This document shows, in pieces, positions 34,238 to 42,151 of a DNA stretch of 54,163 bases. Every line of letters begins with the position of its first letter. Within the stretch, counting starts at the first letter, position 1. Both the position numbers and the translations under genes were made by a program. The stretch is taken from the NCBI GenBank assembly GCA_022842445.1, contig JALHPO010000015.1, positions 1 to 54,163 on the forward strand. The letters are read 5' to 3'. This DNA is from Nitrospira sp. (GTDB lineage: Bacteria; Nitrospirota; Nitrospiria; Nitrospirales; Nitrospiraceae). The notes under the pieces were generated by a model. It did no database searches. It was not told the origin of the DNA and was given only the letters and a program-made list of their open reading frames with translations.

Positions 34238-34788
34238 GTCTCCCCGGTTCATCTCCTCTCCGCTCCTCATCGAGAGCAAGTTTCGCCTTGCTTTCATAGA
34301 AGCCCTTTGTTATCGTGGGTCTATAATCCGTGATCGTGTGCGTGCGGTGTTGTAACGGACAAGCGGGGGATTGAGAATAGATTTTCAGAGCAGCTGACTC
34401 GACTGGAAACGAACGTTGTGAAAGCGATAGAGAACGGTGTCATGTCCCTGTACGATGCGGTAATCGGGTGGATTCTCACTAGGGTGGTCATGCCCAGACG
34501 GCAATTTTGGGCAGATTTTTTGCGACAAGATGTGAATGACAGAGGGTGGTCGCATGCCGTTCATAGTGGGTGTCAACAGATGGTTCTTGTTTCTCACACC
34601 GATCCTTTTCGGCGGCTTGGATCTCGACAAGGGATCCTGCGGTCAAGGGGAAGGCAGAGTGGCAGGAACCTGACGGATGTCGTACTAGCGGGCAGACGAT
34701 CTCGCGCGTTTCTCGACTGAACTGTCAGCAATCTCCTGGGCGTTATTCTCCCCCCATTCCTGTCTGTTAGAAGCACCCCGCTCAATCC
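34238..34788. other. 551-base gap between zapA and rny; possible ncRNA
   Basis: No convincing protein gene is seen; an ORF at 34418-34720 is basic and Arg/Ser-rich with no ribosome site. A perfect TATAAT (34322-34327) lies in it, without a good -35. In many bacteria zapA is followed by the 6S RNA gene ssrS, so a transcript starting near 34334 is a candidate, but I do not recognise the 6S bulge or its closing stem. The remainder could be a long rny leader. Confidence 0.4.
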
Positions 34789-36423
34789 GTGTACACGTAC
34801 TACGTGCAACCGGGCAGCCCGGATACCTGGTTTGCCAAGAAGGGGGTGACTCCCATTTCTACTTCAATCGTTTTCTACATCGTCTGTGCAATCGCCGGAG
34901 CCCTTGTGGGGGTCGTGGTATTTGAATTGGTGCGTCGCAACATGGCCGGGGCGAAACGGGCTGAGATGGAAGAGCAGGCCAAGCAGGTCGTGCACAATGC
35001 CCAGCGCGAAGCCGAAAATGTGCTGAAAGAGGCCAGGCTGGAAGCTAAGGATCTCGTATTTCAGGCAAAATCAGAGATCGAGAAAGAGCAAAAGGCGAAG
35101 CTTGTCGAGCTCGCAGCCGCCGAGAAACGTTTTCTCCAGAAGGAAGAGGGATTTGATCGCAAGCTCGCCGCGCTGGACAAGCGGGAGAGCGAGTCGCAGA
35201 AACGCGATCAGGAGTTCGCGAAGCGTGAGGAGCGGCTTAACGCCAAAGAAACAGCTTGTGCCAAGGCTGAGCGTGAGCATCGTGAAGCATTAGAGCGCGT
35301 GGCCGGTATGACGGCCGAAGAAGCCAGAAAACAGCTGATCGTCGAAATGGAGTCGCAGGCTCGGCTTGATGCCGCCGGCATCGCCAAGCGGACGATCGAA
35401 GAGGCGCGTGAAAATGCCGAGCGGGAAGCACGTGAAATCATCACCAGCTCCATTCAGCGGGTGGTGCGCGACTACGTGTCGGAATCCACGATTTCGGTGG
35501 TCCAGATTCCAAACGACGCTATGAAGGGCCGGATCATCGGCCGGGAAGGGCGAAATATCCGCGCGATCGAGGCGGCCACAGGAATTGATTTGATCATCGA
35601 TGAGACGCCGGAGGCCGTGATCATTTCGGGGTTCGATCCCTTGCGGCGTGAGATCGCCAAAGTGTCGCTTGAGCGGTTGATGCATGATGGCCGGATTCAT
35701 CCCACCCGCATCGAAGAGATTGTGGAAAAGGTGAAGGTCGATATCGACAAGCTGATGTATGAAGAGGCCGAAAAGATCATTTTCGAATTGGGGCTTGCGG
35801 ATTTTCATCCTGAGTTGATCAAAGTGCTGGGACGGCTCAAGTATCGGACAAGCTACGGACAGAACAATCTGTACCATGCGCGGGAAGCGTCGTATATTTG
35901 CGGCATCATGGCGTCGGAGTTGGGACTCGACGTCAAGTTGGCTCGGCGCGGCGCCTTGCTCCATGACATCGGCAAAGCAGTCAGCCATGAGGAAGAGGGG
36001 CCGCATGCCATGCTGGGGGCCGAGATCGCCAAAAAATACGGAGAATCTCCCAAGATCGTGAACGCGATTGCCGCACACCATGAACAGGTGGAGCCGCTGT
36101 GTCCGGAGAGCGTACTGGTGGCTGCGGCCGAGGCACTCTCGGCTGCCCGGCCGGGAGCCAGGCGAGAAGCGCTGGAGTCTTATGTCAAACGGTTGGAAAA
36201 ACTCGAGTCCTTAGCCACGGGACTAAAGGGAGTGCAAAAGGCGTATGCAATCCAGGCAGGGCGTGAAATCCGTGTGATCGTACGACAGGAAGATATCACC
36301 GATGCCGAATCGTTCCAGCTTTCGCGCGAGTTGGCGAAGAAAATCGAGCAGGAACTGACTTATCCGGGGCAAATCAAAGTGACTGTTATTCGGGAGAGCC
36401 GGTACGTGGAATACGCCCGATGA
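34789..36423 (+). CDS. rny: Ribonuclease Y
   Basis: 544 residues from GTG 34789; a start at GTG 34846 would remove an odd hydrophilic N-terminal tail and begin just before the transmembrane helix (SIVFYIVCAIAGALVGVVVF). The protein has a long coiled coil, a KH domain (KGRIIGREGRNIRAIEAATG, about 245-265) and an HD domain with LLHDIGKAVSHE near residue 391. RNase Y initiates mRNA decay at the membrane. It overlaps ymdB by the ATGA, as in many bacteria. Confidence 0.93.
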   Translation: MYTYYVQPGSPDTWFAKKGVTPISTSIVFYIVCAIAGALVGVVVFELVRRNMAGAKRAEMEEQAKQVVHNAQREAENVLKEARLEAKDLVFQAKSEIEKEQKAKLVELAAAEKRFLQKEEGFDRKLAALDKRESESQKRDQEFAKREERLNAKETACAKAEREHREALERVAGMTAEEARKQLIVEMESQARLDAAGIAKRTIEEARENAEREAREIITSSIQRVVRDYVSESTISVVQIPNDAMKGRIIGREGRNIRAIEAATGIDLIIDETPEAVIISGFDPLRREIAKVSLERLMHDGRIHPTRIEEIVEKVKVDIDKLMYEEAEKIIFELGLADFHPELIKVLGRLKYRTSYGQNNLYHAREASYICGIMASELGLDVKLARRGALLHDIGKAVSHEEEGPHAMLGAEIAKKYGESPKIVNAIAAHHEQVEPLCPESVLVAAAEALSAARPGARREALESYVKRLEKLESLATGLKGVQKAYAIQAGREIRVIVRQEDITDAESFQLSRELAKKIEQELTYPGQIKVTVIRESRYVEYAR

Positions 36424-37199
36424 AGGTGTTGTGTATCGGCGATATCATGGGCGAACCGGGGCGGCGCGCCGTCGCCCGTGCGGTCCCGCGCCTTGTTGCG
36501 CAGCGCCAAATCGATGCCGTGATCGGAAACGGCGAGAATGTCGCAGGCGGGTTCGGCATTACGCCGGAATTGGCCGAAGAGTTGTTTGAATTGGGCCTCT
36601 CGGTCATCACCACGGGCAATCATGCCTGGGATAAGAAGGAAGTGCTCGATTATTTCCCGCGCGAATCCCGTCTGCTGCGCCCTTCGAACTATCCCCCCGG
36701 GGTGCCTGGCAAAGGCAGTGTGGTCATTGAAACTGCCGGCGGGGAACGGCTGGCGGTGCTTCAGCTGATGGGACGGGCCTATATGCCGACGATCGATTGC
36801 CCGTTTCAAACGGCCAAGCGCGAATTGTCGAGATTGAAACAGGAAACATCGGCGATAATTGTTGATATGCACGCAGAAGCCACGTCTGAAAAAATGGCTA
36901 TGGGCCACTATTTGGACGGTGAGGTCACGGCGGTGGTCGGCACACATACCCACGTGCAAACAGCCGACGATCAAATTCTGCCCAAGGGGACGGCCTACAT
37001 TACCGATATCGGGATGACCGGTCCGCTGCATTCGGTGATTGGAGTGAAAAAGGAACTGGCGATCGAAAAATTTCTGACCGGCATGCCGCGGCGCTTTGAA
37101 GTCGCATCAGGCCCGTCGGTGTTCTGTGCGGTGCTGGTGGAACTTGACGCGCGTTTGGGTAAGGCCATCGCCTTTGAGCGGATCCGCATGATCGATTGA
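36420..37199 (+). CDS. ymdB: TIGR00282-family metallophosphoesterase (YmdB-like)
   Basis: 259 residues. Metal-binding motifs are IGDIMGEPGRRA, NGENVAGGFG, TTGNHAWDKKE and GTHTHVQTAD. The family is a 2',3'-cyclic nucleotide phosphodiesterase partner of RNase Y in Bacillus. The start overlaps the rny stop (ATGA) and xseA begins inside its own stop. The coupling of rny and ymdB is conserved between phyla. Confidence 0.9.
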   Translation: MKVLCIGDIMGEPGRRAVARAVPRLVAQRQIDAVIGNGENVAGGFGITPELAEELFELGLSVITTGNHAWDKKEVLDYFPRESRLLRPSNYPPGVPGKGSVVIETAGGERLAVLQLMGRAYMPTIDCPFQTAKRELSRLKQETSAIIVDMHAEATSEKMAMGHYLDGEVTAVVGTHTHVQTADDQILPKGTAYITDIGMTGPLHSVIGVKKELAIEKFLTGMPRRFEVASGPSVFCAVLVELDARLGKAIAFERIRMID

Positions 37200-38608
37200 A
37201 GGAGGACGTCACGAGTCGCGCTCGCTCCTTCCCATCGCCCGGTGATTCCCCGTCGAGGCGTGTTTTCACGGTATCGGAACTGACCGGTCTGGTTCGAGCA
37301 TCCCTCGAAGCCGATTTTTCAGAGGTATGGCTCGAGGGAGAAATTTCCAATCTTCGCGCGCCCGGGTCCGGGCATCTCTACTGTACGCTCAAAGACGATT
37401 CCAGCCAGATGCGAGCCGTCATCTTCCGGTCGACCGCGCTTCGATTACGGTTCGGTTTGGAGGATGGGCTGCATGTCGTGGCGCGCGGACGAGTCACCGT
37501 ATATGAACCGCGCGGGGAGTATCAGGTCGTTCTTGAGTATGTCGAACCGAAGGGGCGCGGCGCGCAGCAGGTGGCGTTTGAGCAACTCAAGACTCGCCTG
37601 GCTGCGGAGGGGCTTTTCGATCTGGATCGAAAAAGGCCCTTGCCGGTGTTTCCTCGAACTGTCGGTATCGTTACGTCGCTGTCGGGGGCGGCCGTTAGAG
37701 ATATGATGACGGTGCTGCATCGCCGGTGTCCTGTTCTCCGCATCATCATCGCTCCTGTGTCGGTACAGGGAGAGGACTCTGCAGAGCAGATTACCTCCGC
37801 CATTCGATCATTGAATGCATTAGGCCGTGTCGATGTCATGATTGTGGGGCGGGGCGGAGGCTCATCGGAAGATCTCTGGAGCTTCAACGATGAGCGGGTC
37901 GTGCGTGCAATTGCAGCGTCGCCCATTCCGGTCGTATCGGCAGTGGGTCATGAAACGGATGTCACGCTCGCCGATTTTGTCGCGGACCTGCGGGCGCCGA
38001 CGCCCTCGGCTGCCGCAGAGGCTGTCGCTCCGGTGTTGAGTGAGGTTGTCGATCGCCTCGGTGAACTGACGGCTCGCTCCCGGCTGGCGATGAGCCGCCG
38101 TTGCGAAGCCGATCGGCAACAGCTCGATCTCATCGTCACCCGCATCGCGAACGTTCGGTATCGCGTGTTGGAGGATATTCAGCAGGTCGACGGAGCGGTT
38201 GCTCACATGCGCCGGGCCGTGCAGAGTCTTCTGAGGCGGAGATGGGACAAGGCGCACTCGTTCAAACACGAATTGATCGGGAACAGCCCGGATGCGCAGG
38301 TGCGTCAGGGGCTAACCCTGGTACCTCAGTTAGGCTCGCGTCTTGTACAAGTGATGCGATATGGACTAAACCGGAGGACGCAATCGGCGCAGGCCTGTCT
38401 CGTAAACTTGCATACGCTGAGCCCGCTGGGGATTCTTGACCGCGGGTATAGCATTTTAGAGTCGGTGTCGTCCCATCGCGTGATCCGGGATGCCTGCGAC
38501 GTTGCAGTGGGGCAAGAGGTGTTGGCCCGTCTTGCAAAAGGACAACTGCGCTGCGTGGTGACAAACGTGATGCCCGATGGTTCCAAAGCCGGGTCAGCCC
38601 CGCTATAA
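37196..38608 (+). CDS. xseA: Exodeoxyribonuclease VII large subunit
   Basis: 470 residues. The N-terminal OB fold (VWLEGEISNLRAPGSGHLYCTLKDD), catalytic GRGGGSSEDLWSFN and SAVGHETDVTLADFVADLRAPTPSAA are the family landmarks. The subunit degrades single-stranded DNA into oligonucleotides with XseB. The only standard start in frame is TTG 37196, which overlaps the ymdB stop; the AAGGAGG motif (37199-37205) lies just downstream of it, so the real start could be a non-standard codon a few residues later. Translational coupling to ymdB is possible. Confidence 0.92.
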   Translation: MKEDVTSRARSFPSPGDSPSRRVFTVSELTGLVRASLEADFSEVWLEGEISNLRAPGSGHLYCTLKDDSSQMRAVIFRSTALRLRFGLEDGLHVVARGRVTVYEPRGEYQVVLEYVEPKGRGAQQVAFEQLKTRLAAEGLFDLDRKRPLPVFPRTVGIVTSLSGAAVRDMMTVLHRRCPVLRIIIAPVSVQGEDSAEQITSAIRSLNALGRVDVMIVGRGGGSSEDLWSFNDERVVRAIAASPIPVVSAVGHETDVTLADFVADLRAPTPSAAAEAVAPVLSEVVDRLGELTARSRLAMSRRCEADRQQLDLIVTRIANVRYRVLEDIQQVDGAVAHMRRAVQSLLRRRWDKAHSFKHELIGNSPDAQVRQGLTLVPQLGSRLVQVMRYGLNRRTQSAQACLVNLHTLSPLGILDRGYSILESVSSHRVIRDACDVAVGQEVLARLAKGQLRCVVTNVMPDGSKAGSAPL

Positions 38609-38639
38609 TGACCCATTTCTCGATGAAGAGGAGATGACG

Positions 38640-38897
38640 GTGGCTGGTGTGAAGTTCGAACAGGCGATGGCCAGATTGGAAGCCATCGTGGCGGAATTAG
38701 AAAAGGGGGATTTGCCCCTGGATGAGTCGTTGAGGATCTTCGAAGAGGGTATTCGTCTCTCGAAGAACTGCTTGAAGGTGTTGGAAGAGGCCGAGCGGAA
38801 GATCGAAGTGCTGGTCCAGGACACAAACGGCAAGAAGCATCTTCGCGCATTTTCTTCCGACGGGGACGAGAGACGGGATTCCGACGCCGACGTATAG
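38640..38897 (+). CDS. xseB: Exodeoxyribonuclease VII small subunit
   Basis: About 85 residues from GTG 38640 (ATG 38634 is equally open). GTG is preferred because GAGGAG (38628-38633) is then 6 bases away. KFEQAMARLEAIVAELEKGDLPLDESLRIFEEG is the family signature. The C-terminal tail (FSSDGDERRDSDADV) is acidic and extra. It lies 31 bases after xseA. Confidence 0.92.
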   Translation: MAGVKFEQAMARLEAIVAELEKGDLPLDESLRIFEEGIRLSKNCLKVLEEAERKIEVLVQDTNGKKHLRAFSSDGDERRDSDADV

Positions 38898-38949
38898 CAC
38901 CTGAGTGGTCCGACTGCCTTATCGAGGTCATGATAGAGTCCGTCTTTCC

Positions 38950-39720
38950 ATGGGCGCCAAAGCATACCCTCAAAAAGATCGTCTTGATCAACGGCTGGTC
39001 GCGCAGGGTTTGGCGCCGAGCCGGGAAGCCGCGGCACGGATGATCCTCGCCGGAGAGGTCAGGGTGAACGGCGCCATGATCGACAAACCGGCCAAAGCGG
39101 TGTCTGTGGGGGCGGCGGTCGACATCGTTTCACACGGCTCCCGCTTTGTCAGTCGCGGCGGGGACAAGCTTGCAGCCGCTTTGGAGGCGTCCGGGACCGA
39201 CCCTCGTGGTCTTGTCTGCCTTGATGTAGGGTGCTCCACCGGAGGGTTCACCGATTGTCTCTTGCAACGGGGCGCGACGCGGATTTATGCGGTCGATGTC
39301 GGCTACGGCCAATTCGACTGGCGGCTTCGGCAGGATCCGCGTGTCGTGCTGATCGAGCGGACCAACATCCGCTATATCGAACGATCCGCCGTTCCTGAAC
39401 CGATCGCGCTCACCGTCATCGATGTGTCGTTTATCTCATTGACGAACGTGCTCCCTTCAATCCTCCCGTTCTTAGCGCCCAACGCCCGCGTCATTGCGCT
39501 CGTCAAACCGCAGTTCGAAGTCGGGAAAGGACAGGTTGGTCGAGGCGGAATCGTTCGTGACGAGACGCAACGGCAGGCTGTACTCCAGCGGATCGTGCGC
39601 CATGCGGACGAATTGGGATTGCGGGTGCTGCAGACATTGGATTGTCCCGTAAAGGGGAAGAAGGGGAATCACGAAATGTTGGCAATTTTTGAGCTCGCGG
39701 GGCGGTTTCATGGTATGTAA
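38950..39720 (+). CDS. TlyA-family rRNA 2'-O-methyltransferase
   Basis: 256 residues from ATG 38950. An N-terminal S4 RNA-binding domain (RLDQRLVAQGLAPSREAAARMI) is followed by an FtsJ-type methyltransferase fold with the SAM motif DVGCSTGGFTDCL and VKPQFE. TlyA-like enzymes methylate cytidines in 16S and 23S rRNA; they were once called hemolysins. It sits in the rny-ymdB-xseA-xseB-tlyA cluster. Confidence 0.85.
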   Translation: MGAKAYPQKDRLDQRLVAQGLAPSREAAARMILAGEVRVNGAMIDKPAKAVSVGAAVDIVSHGSRFVSRGGDKLAAALEASGTDPRGLVCLDVGCSTGGFTDCLLQRGATRIYAVDVGYGQFDWRLRQDPRVVLIERTNIRYIERSAVPEPIALTVIDVSFISLTNVLPSILPFLAPNARVIALVKPQFEVGKGQVGRGGIVRDETQRQAVLQRIVRHADELGLRVLQTLDCPVKGKKGNHEMLAIFELAGRFHGM

Positions 39721-40040
39721 AAGGGCGATGCGGCTCTTAGCAGGTTGCGGAAACACTCAGCTTGCCCATAAGACATCGTTGACATATTACAAATGGCGCT
39801 AAAGACCCAATCGCATCAGGGTGCTCAAAAAGGCCGCTGGTCTCACCCGCCCAACCCCGGCGCGCCGAGACGCACCATGCCACGGGGCGGCCGCAGCGGG
39901 CGAAGAGGCGAGGAGGTACATACCACGCTTCGCTTGAACCGCTCGCTTCGATCAGATGCGAGCGGATAGGTTCTTGTCTTCGCTGGGCTCATGACGGACT
40001 TTTTCAGCATTCTGCTAGAGGATACTCATTTATCGGAGGA
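39721..40040. other. 320-base gap with an inverted-repeat element
   Basis: It holds a candidate repeat element (39734-40020) with imperfect terminal inverted repeats and an internal hairpin, followed by the epimerase ribosome site GGAGGA. No coding ORF is seen. Confidence 0.6.
39734..40020. repeat. MITE/REP-like element with terminal inverted repeats
   Basis: The left end CTCTTAGCAGGTTGCGGAAA (39734-39753) and the reverse complement of the right end, CTCTAGCAGAATGCTGAAAA (from 40020 leftward), match at most positions with a single-base gap. Inside, CCGCTCGC (39939-39946) pairs with GCGAGCGG (39958-39965). The body is GC-rich with stop codons in all frames and no transposase. I recall similar ends at Nitrospira intergenic repeats but cannot verify this. 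Confidence 0.5.
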
Positions 40041-40967
40041 ATGATGAAGGTACTCGTAACGGGCGGCGCAGGATTCATCGGCTCTCACGTGGTCGATCGG
40101 CTTGTGGAAGAAGGGCACCAAGTCGTCATTGTGGATGACTTGTCTTCCGGGACGAGAAAAAACGTCAATCGCGCTGCCAGCTTGTACAAGCTGGATATCC
40201 AAAGCGGGAGACTGGAGCGAGTGTTTCGCAATGAACGGCCCAACATCGTCATTCATTTGGCTGCTCAAGTCAGCGTGAGAGTCTCGGTTGACAATCCGGT
40301 ATTCGATGCGCAGGTCAACGTGCTGGGGACGATGAATGTTCTGCATCAAGCTGTGCATCATGGGGTGAGAAAGGTCATCTTCTCCTCTTCCGGAGGCGCA
40401 ATTTACGGAGAACAGGAGGTGTTTCCAGCGCCGGAATCTCACGTGACCAAACCGCTCTCGCCCTATGGCATCAGTAAACTCTGCGCCGAACATTACTTGT
40501 CCTATTTTCAGCGTATCAGCGGAATTCAGGTCGTGAGCCTGCGGTATGGGAACGTATATGGACCTCGGCAAGATCCGGAAGGGGAAGCCGGTGTCGTGGC
40601 AATTTTCATTCGAAAGATGTTGAACAACGAGCAGCCGATCATCAACGGGAACGGCCGCCAAACCAGGGACTTTGTGTTCGTTGACGATGTGGCGGAAGCC
40701 AACCTGGTGGCGATGAGACAGGATTCACAGGGTGTCTATAATGTCGGGACCGGCATCGAAACGTCGGTCAATGAACTGTTCCGGATACTCGTGGGCCTCA
40801 CTGGCTCTTCCTGCAAGGAAGTGCATGGTCCGGCTAAGCTGGGGGAGCAGATGCGCAGTGTGATCGACCCCTCAAAGCTCAAGCAAGAGCTGGGCTGGGA
40901 ACCTGAGGCCGATCTTACCAAGGGTCTTGAGAAAACCGTCGCGTATTTCCGTGAACTAATGGGCTAG
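40041..40967 (+). CDS. NAD-dependent epimerase/dehydratase (GalE-like)
   Basis: 308 residues. The short-chain fold shows VTGGAGFIGSHV (NAD loop), SSSGG (115-119), and the catalytic pair Tyr142 and Lys146 in SPYGISK. Later parts include RYGNVYGPRQDPEGEAGVVAIF and GNGRQTRDFVFVDDVAEA. This is the UDP-sugar 4-epimerase/4,6-dehydratase group. The exact sugar is unknown. A strong site GGAGGA precedes ATG 40041/40044. Confidence 0.85.
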   Translation: MMKVLVTGGAGFIGSHVVDRLVEEGHQVVIVDDLSSGTRKNVNRAASLYKLDIQSGRLERVFRNERPNIVIHLAAQVSVRVSVDNPVFDAQVNVLGTMNVLHQAVHHGVRKVIFSSSGGAIYGEQEVFPAPESHVTKPLSPYGISKLCAEHYLSYFQRISGIQVVSLRYGNVYGPRQDPEGEAGVVAIFIRKMLNNEQPIINGNGRQTRDFVFVDDVAEANLVAMRQDSQGVYNVGTGIETSVNELFRILVGLTGSSCKEVHGPAKLGEQMRSVIDPSKLKQELGWEPEADLTKGLEKTVAYFRELMG

Positions 40968-40999
40968 CCCGCTCCGCTGACGATGTGAGGGGAGCGGGC
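40967..40999. terminator. Hairpin between epimerase and rhodanese genes
   Basis: GCCCGCTCC (40967-40975) pairs with GGAGCGGGC (40991-40999) around a 15-base loop, just after the epimerase stop. A smaller hairpin CAATGG/CCATTG follows. It probably ends transcription of both convergent genes; no clear T-run. Confidence 0.45.
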
Positions 41000-41024
41000 A
41001 ATGGGGTCCCATTGGTTCACCGGA

Positions 41025-41345
41025 TCAGTATCGTGGAACTTTCCCGTCTACCTGGAGCGACCAGGCATCGATCCCGCCGATCAGATTCTTGACGTTTGAG
41101 AAGCCTTGCTGGAGTAGAAATCCCGTCGCGTCTCCGCTTCTCATCCCATGATGGCAATACGCGATGATTTCGGTATTCTTGTCCAGCTTTGAAAGCGACT
41201 GGGGCAAGGTGCCCAGCGGGATCAGCAGAGAGTTGTCCAGCTTGGCCAGTGCATTCTCCCAGGGTTCCCGAACATCCAACAGTACCAGGTTGTCCCCCTT
41301 CTCCAAGCGGGTTTTCAATTCTTTCGGCGTAATCGTGAAACTCAT
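41025..41345 (-). CDS. Rhodanese-like domain protein
   Basis: 106 residues from ATG 41345, chosen because AGAGGAGGG lies 5-6 bases upstream. The single rhodanese domain has the catalytic Cys in YCHHGMRSGDAT and the DVREPWEN motif. Such single-domain proteins transfer sulfane sulfur or act as redox relays. The gene stands 2 bases after aat in the reverse direction of the epimerase. Confidence 0.85.
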   Translation of the reverse strand: MSFTITPKELKTRLEKGDNLVLLDVREPWENALAKLDNSLLIPLGTLPQSLSKLDKNTEIIAYCHHGMRSGDATGFLLQQGFSNVKNLIGGIDAWSLQVDGKVPRY

Positions 41346-41404
41346 AAGATGCCCTCCTCTTAAAGAAAATGAATCATAAGTGAGATGGGAAAAGACTGTC
41401 AAAT

Positions 41405-42115
41405 TCAGGATCGTATGACGGGGACAGTATCAAACGTCCATCTTCCGTAGCGATTGGATCGGCCGGTGGCTTCGGACAGGCAGGCTATGAACTCGCGCCG
41501 TGGGATTTCTTCGGCGCCGAAGCGACGGACGTGTGGCGAGGCTTGCTGGCAGTCGATGATTGAGAACTCCCAGGCTTGTAACTGACGTACCAGTGCGACC
41601 AACGCGGTCTTTGAGGCGTCGTCTACTTGTGTGAACATGGATTCGGCAAAGAATGCCGTCCCGAGGGCCAGGCCGTACAGGCCGCCGACCAAGTCTGTCC
41701 CGATCCAGGTTTCTACAGAATGGGCATAACCGAGTTCATGCAGTGTTTCGTAGGCCTCGATCATCGCGGGCGTGATCCAGGTGCCGCCGTCGGGATATTG
41801 TGGTCTGGGGCCGGCGCATCGGGTCATGACTTCCCGGAAGCAGCGGTCGAGCGTGACCGTGAAGAGACCGCGACGCATCGTCCGCTCCAGGCTGCGTGGG
41901 ATGTGGAGCTTGGAGGGGAAGAGCACAGCCCGTGGATCCGGTGACCACCATAAGATCGGCTGGCCCTCGCTGTACCAGGGAAAGATGCCGTGGCGATAGG
42001 CTTCAAGGAGCCGTTCAGGGCGGAGGTCTCCGCCGACTGCCAGCAAACCGTCTGCGTCAGCCTGTTCAACCGGCGGAAAGTTCAGATTCCTTCCGCGTGC
42101 GCTCAGGACGAACAT
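41405..42115 (-). CDS. aat: Leucyl/phenylalanyl-tRNA-protein transferase
   Basis: 236 residues. It adds Leu or Phe from tRNA to N-terminal Arg/Lys of proteins for the N-end rule. Landmarks are GLLAVGGDLRPERLLEAYRHGIFPW, ILWWSPDPRAVL, ETW and GGLYGLALGTAFFAESMFTQV. The length is typical. It precedes the rhodanese gene on the minus strand by about 60 bases. Confidence 0.93.
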   Translation of the reverse strand: MFVLSARGRNLNFPPVEQADADGLLAVGGDLRPERLLEAYRHGIFPWYSEGQPILWWSPDPRAVLFPSKLHIPRSLERTMRRGLFTVTLDRCFREVMTRCAGPRPQYPDGGTWITPAMIEAYETLHELGYAHSVETWIGTDLVGGLYGLALGTAFFAESMFTQVDDASKTALVALVRQLQAWEFSIIDCQQASPHVRRFGAEEIPRREFIACLSEATGRSNRYGRWTFDTVPVIRS

Positions 42116-42151
42116 ATCGAAAGAGACCGGTCAATTCTTGGGTAGCTCGTC

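Noticed and set aside
34418..34720. 100-residue ORF in the zapA-rny gap
   Set aside because: Arg/Ser-rich, no ribosome site and no family; more likely non-coding.
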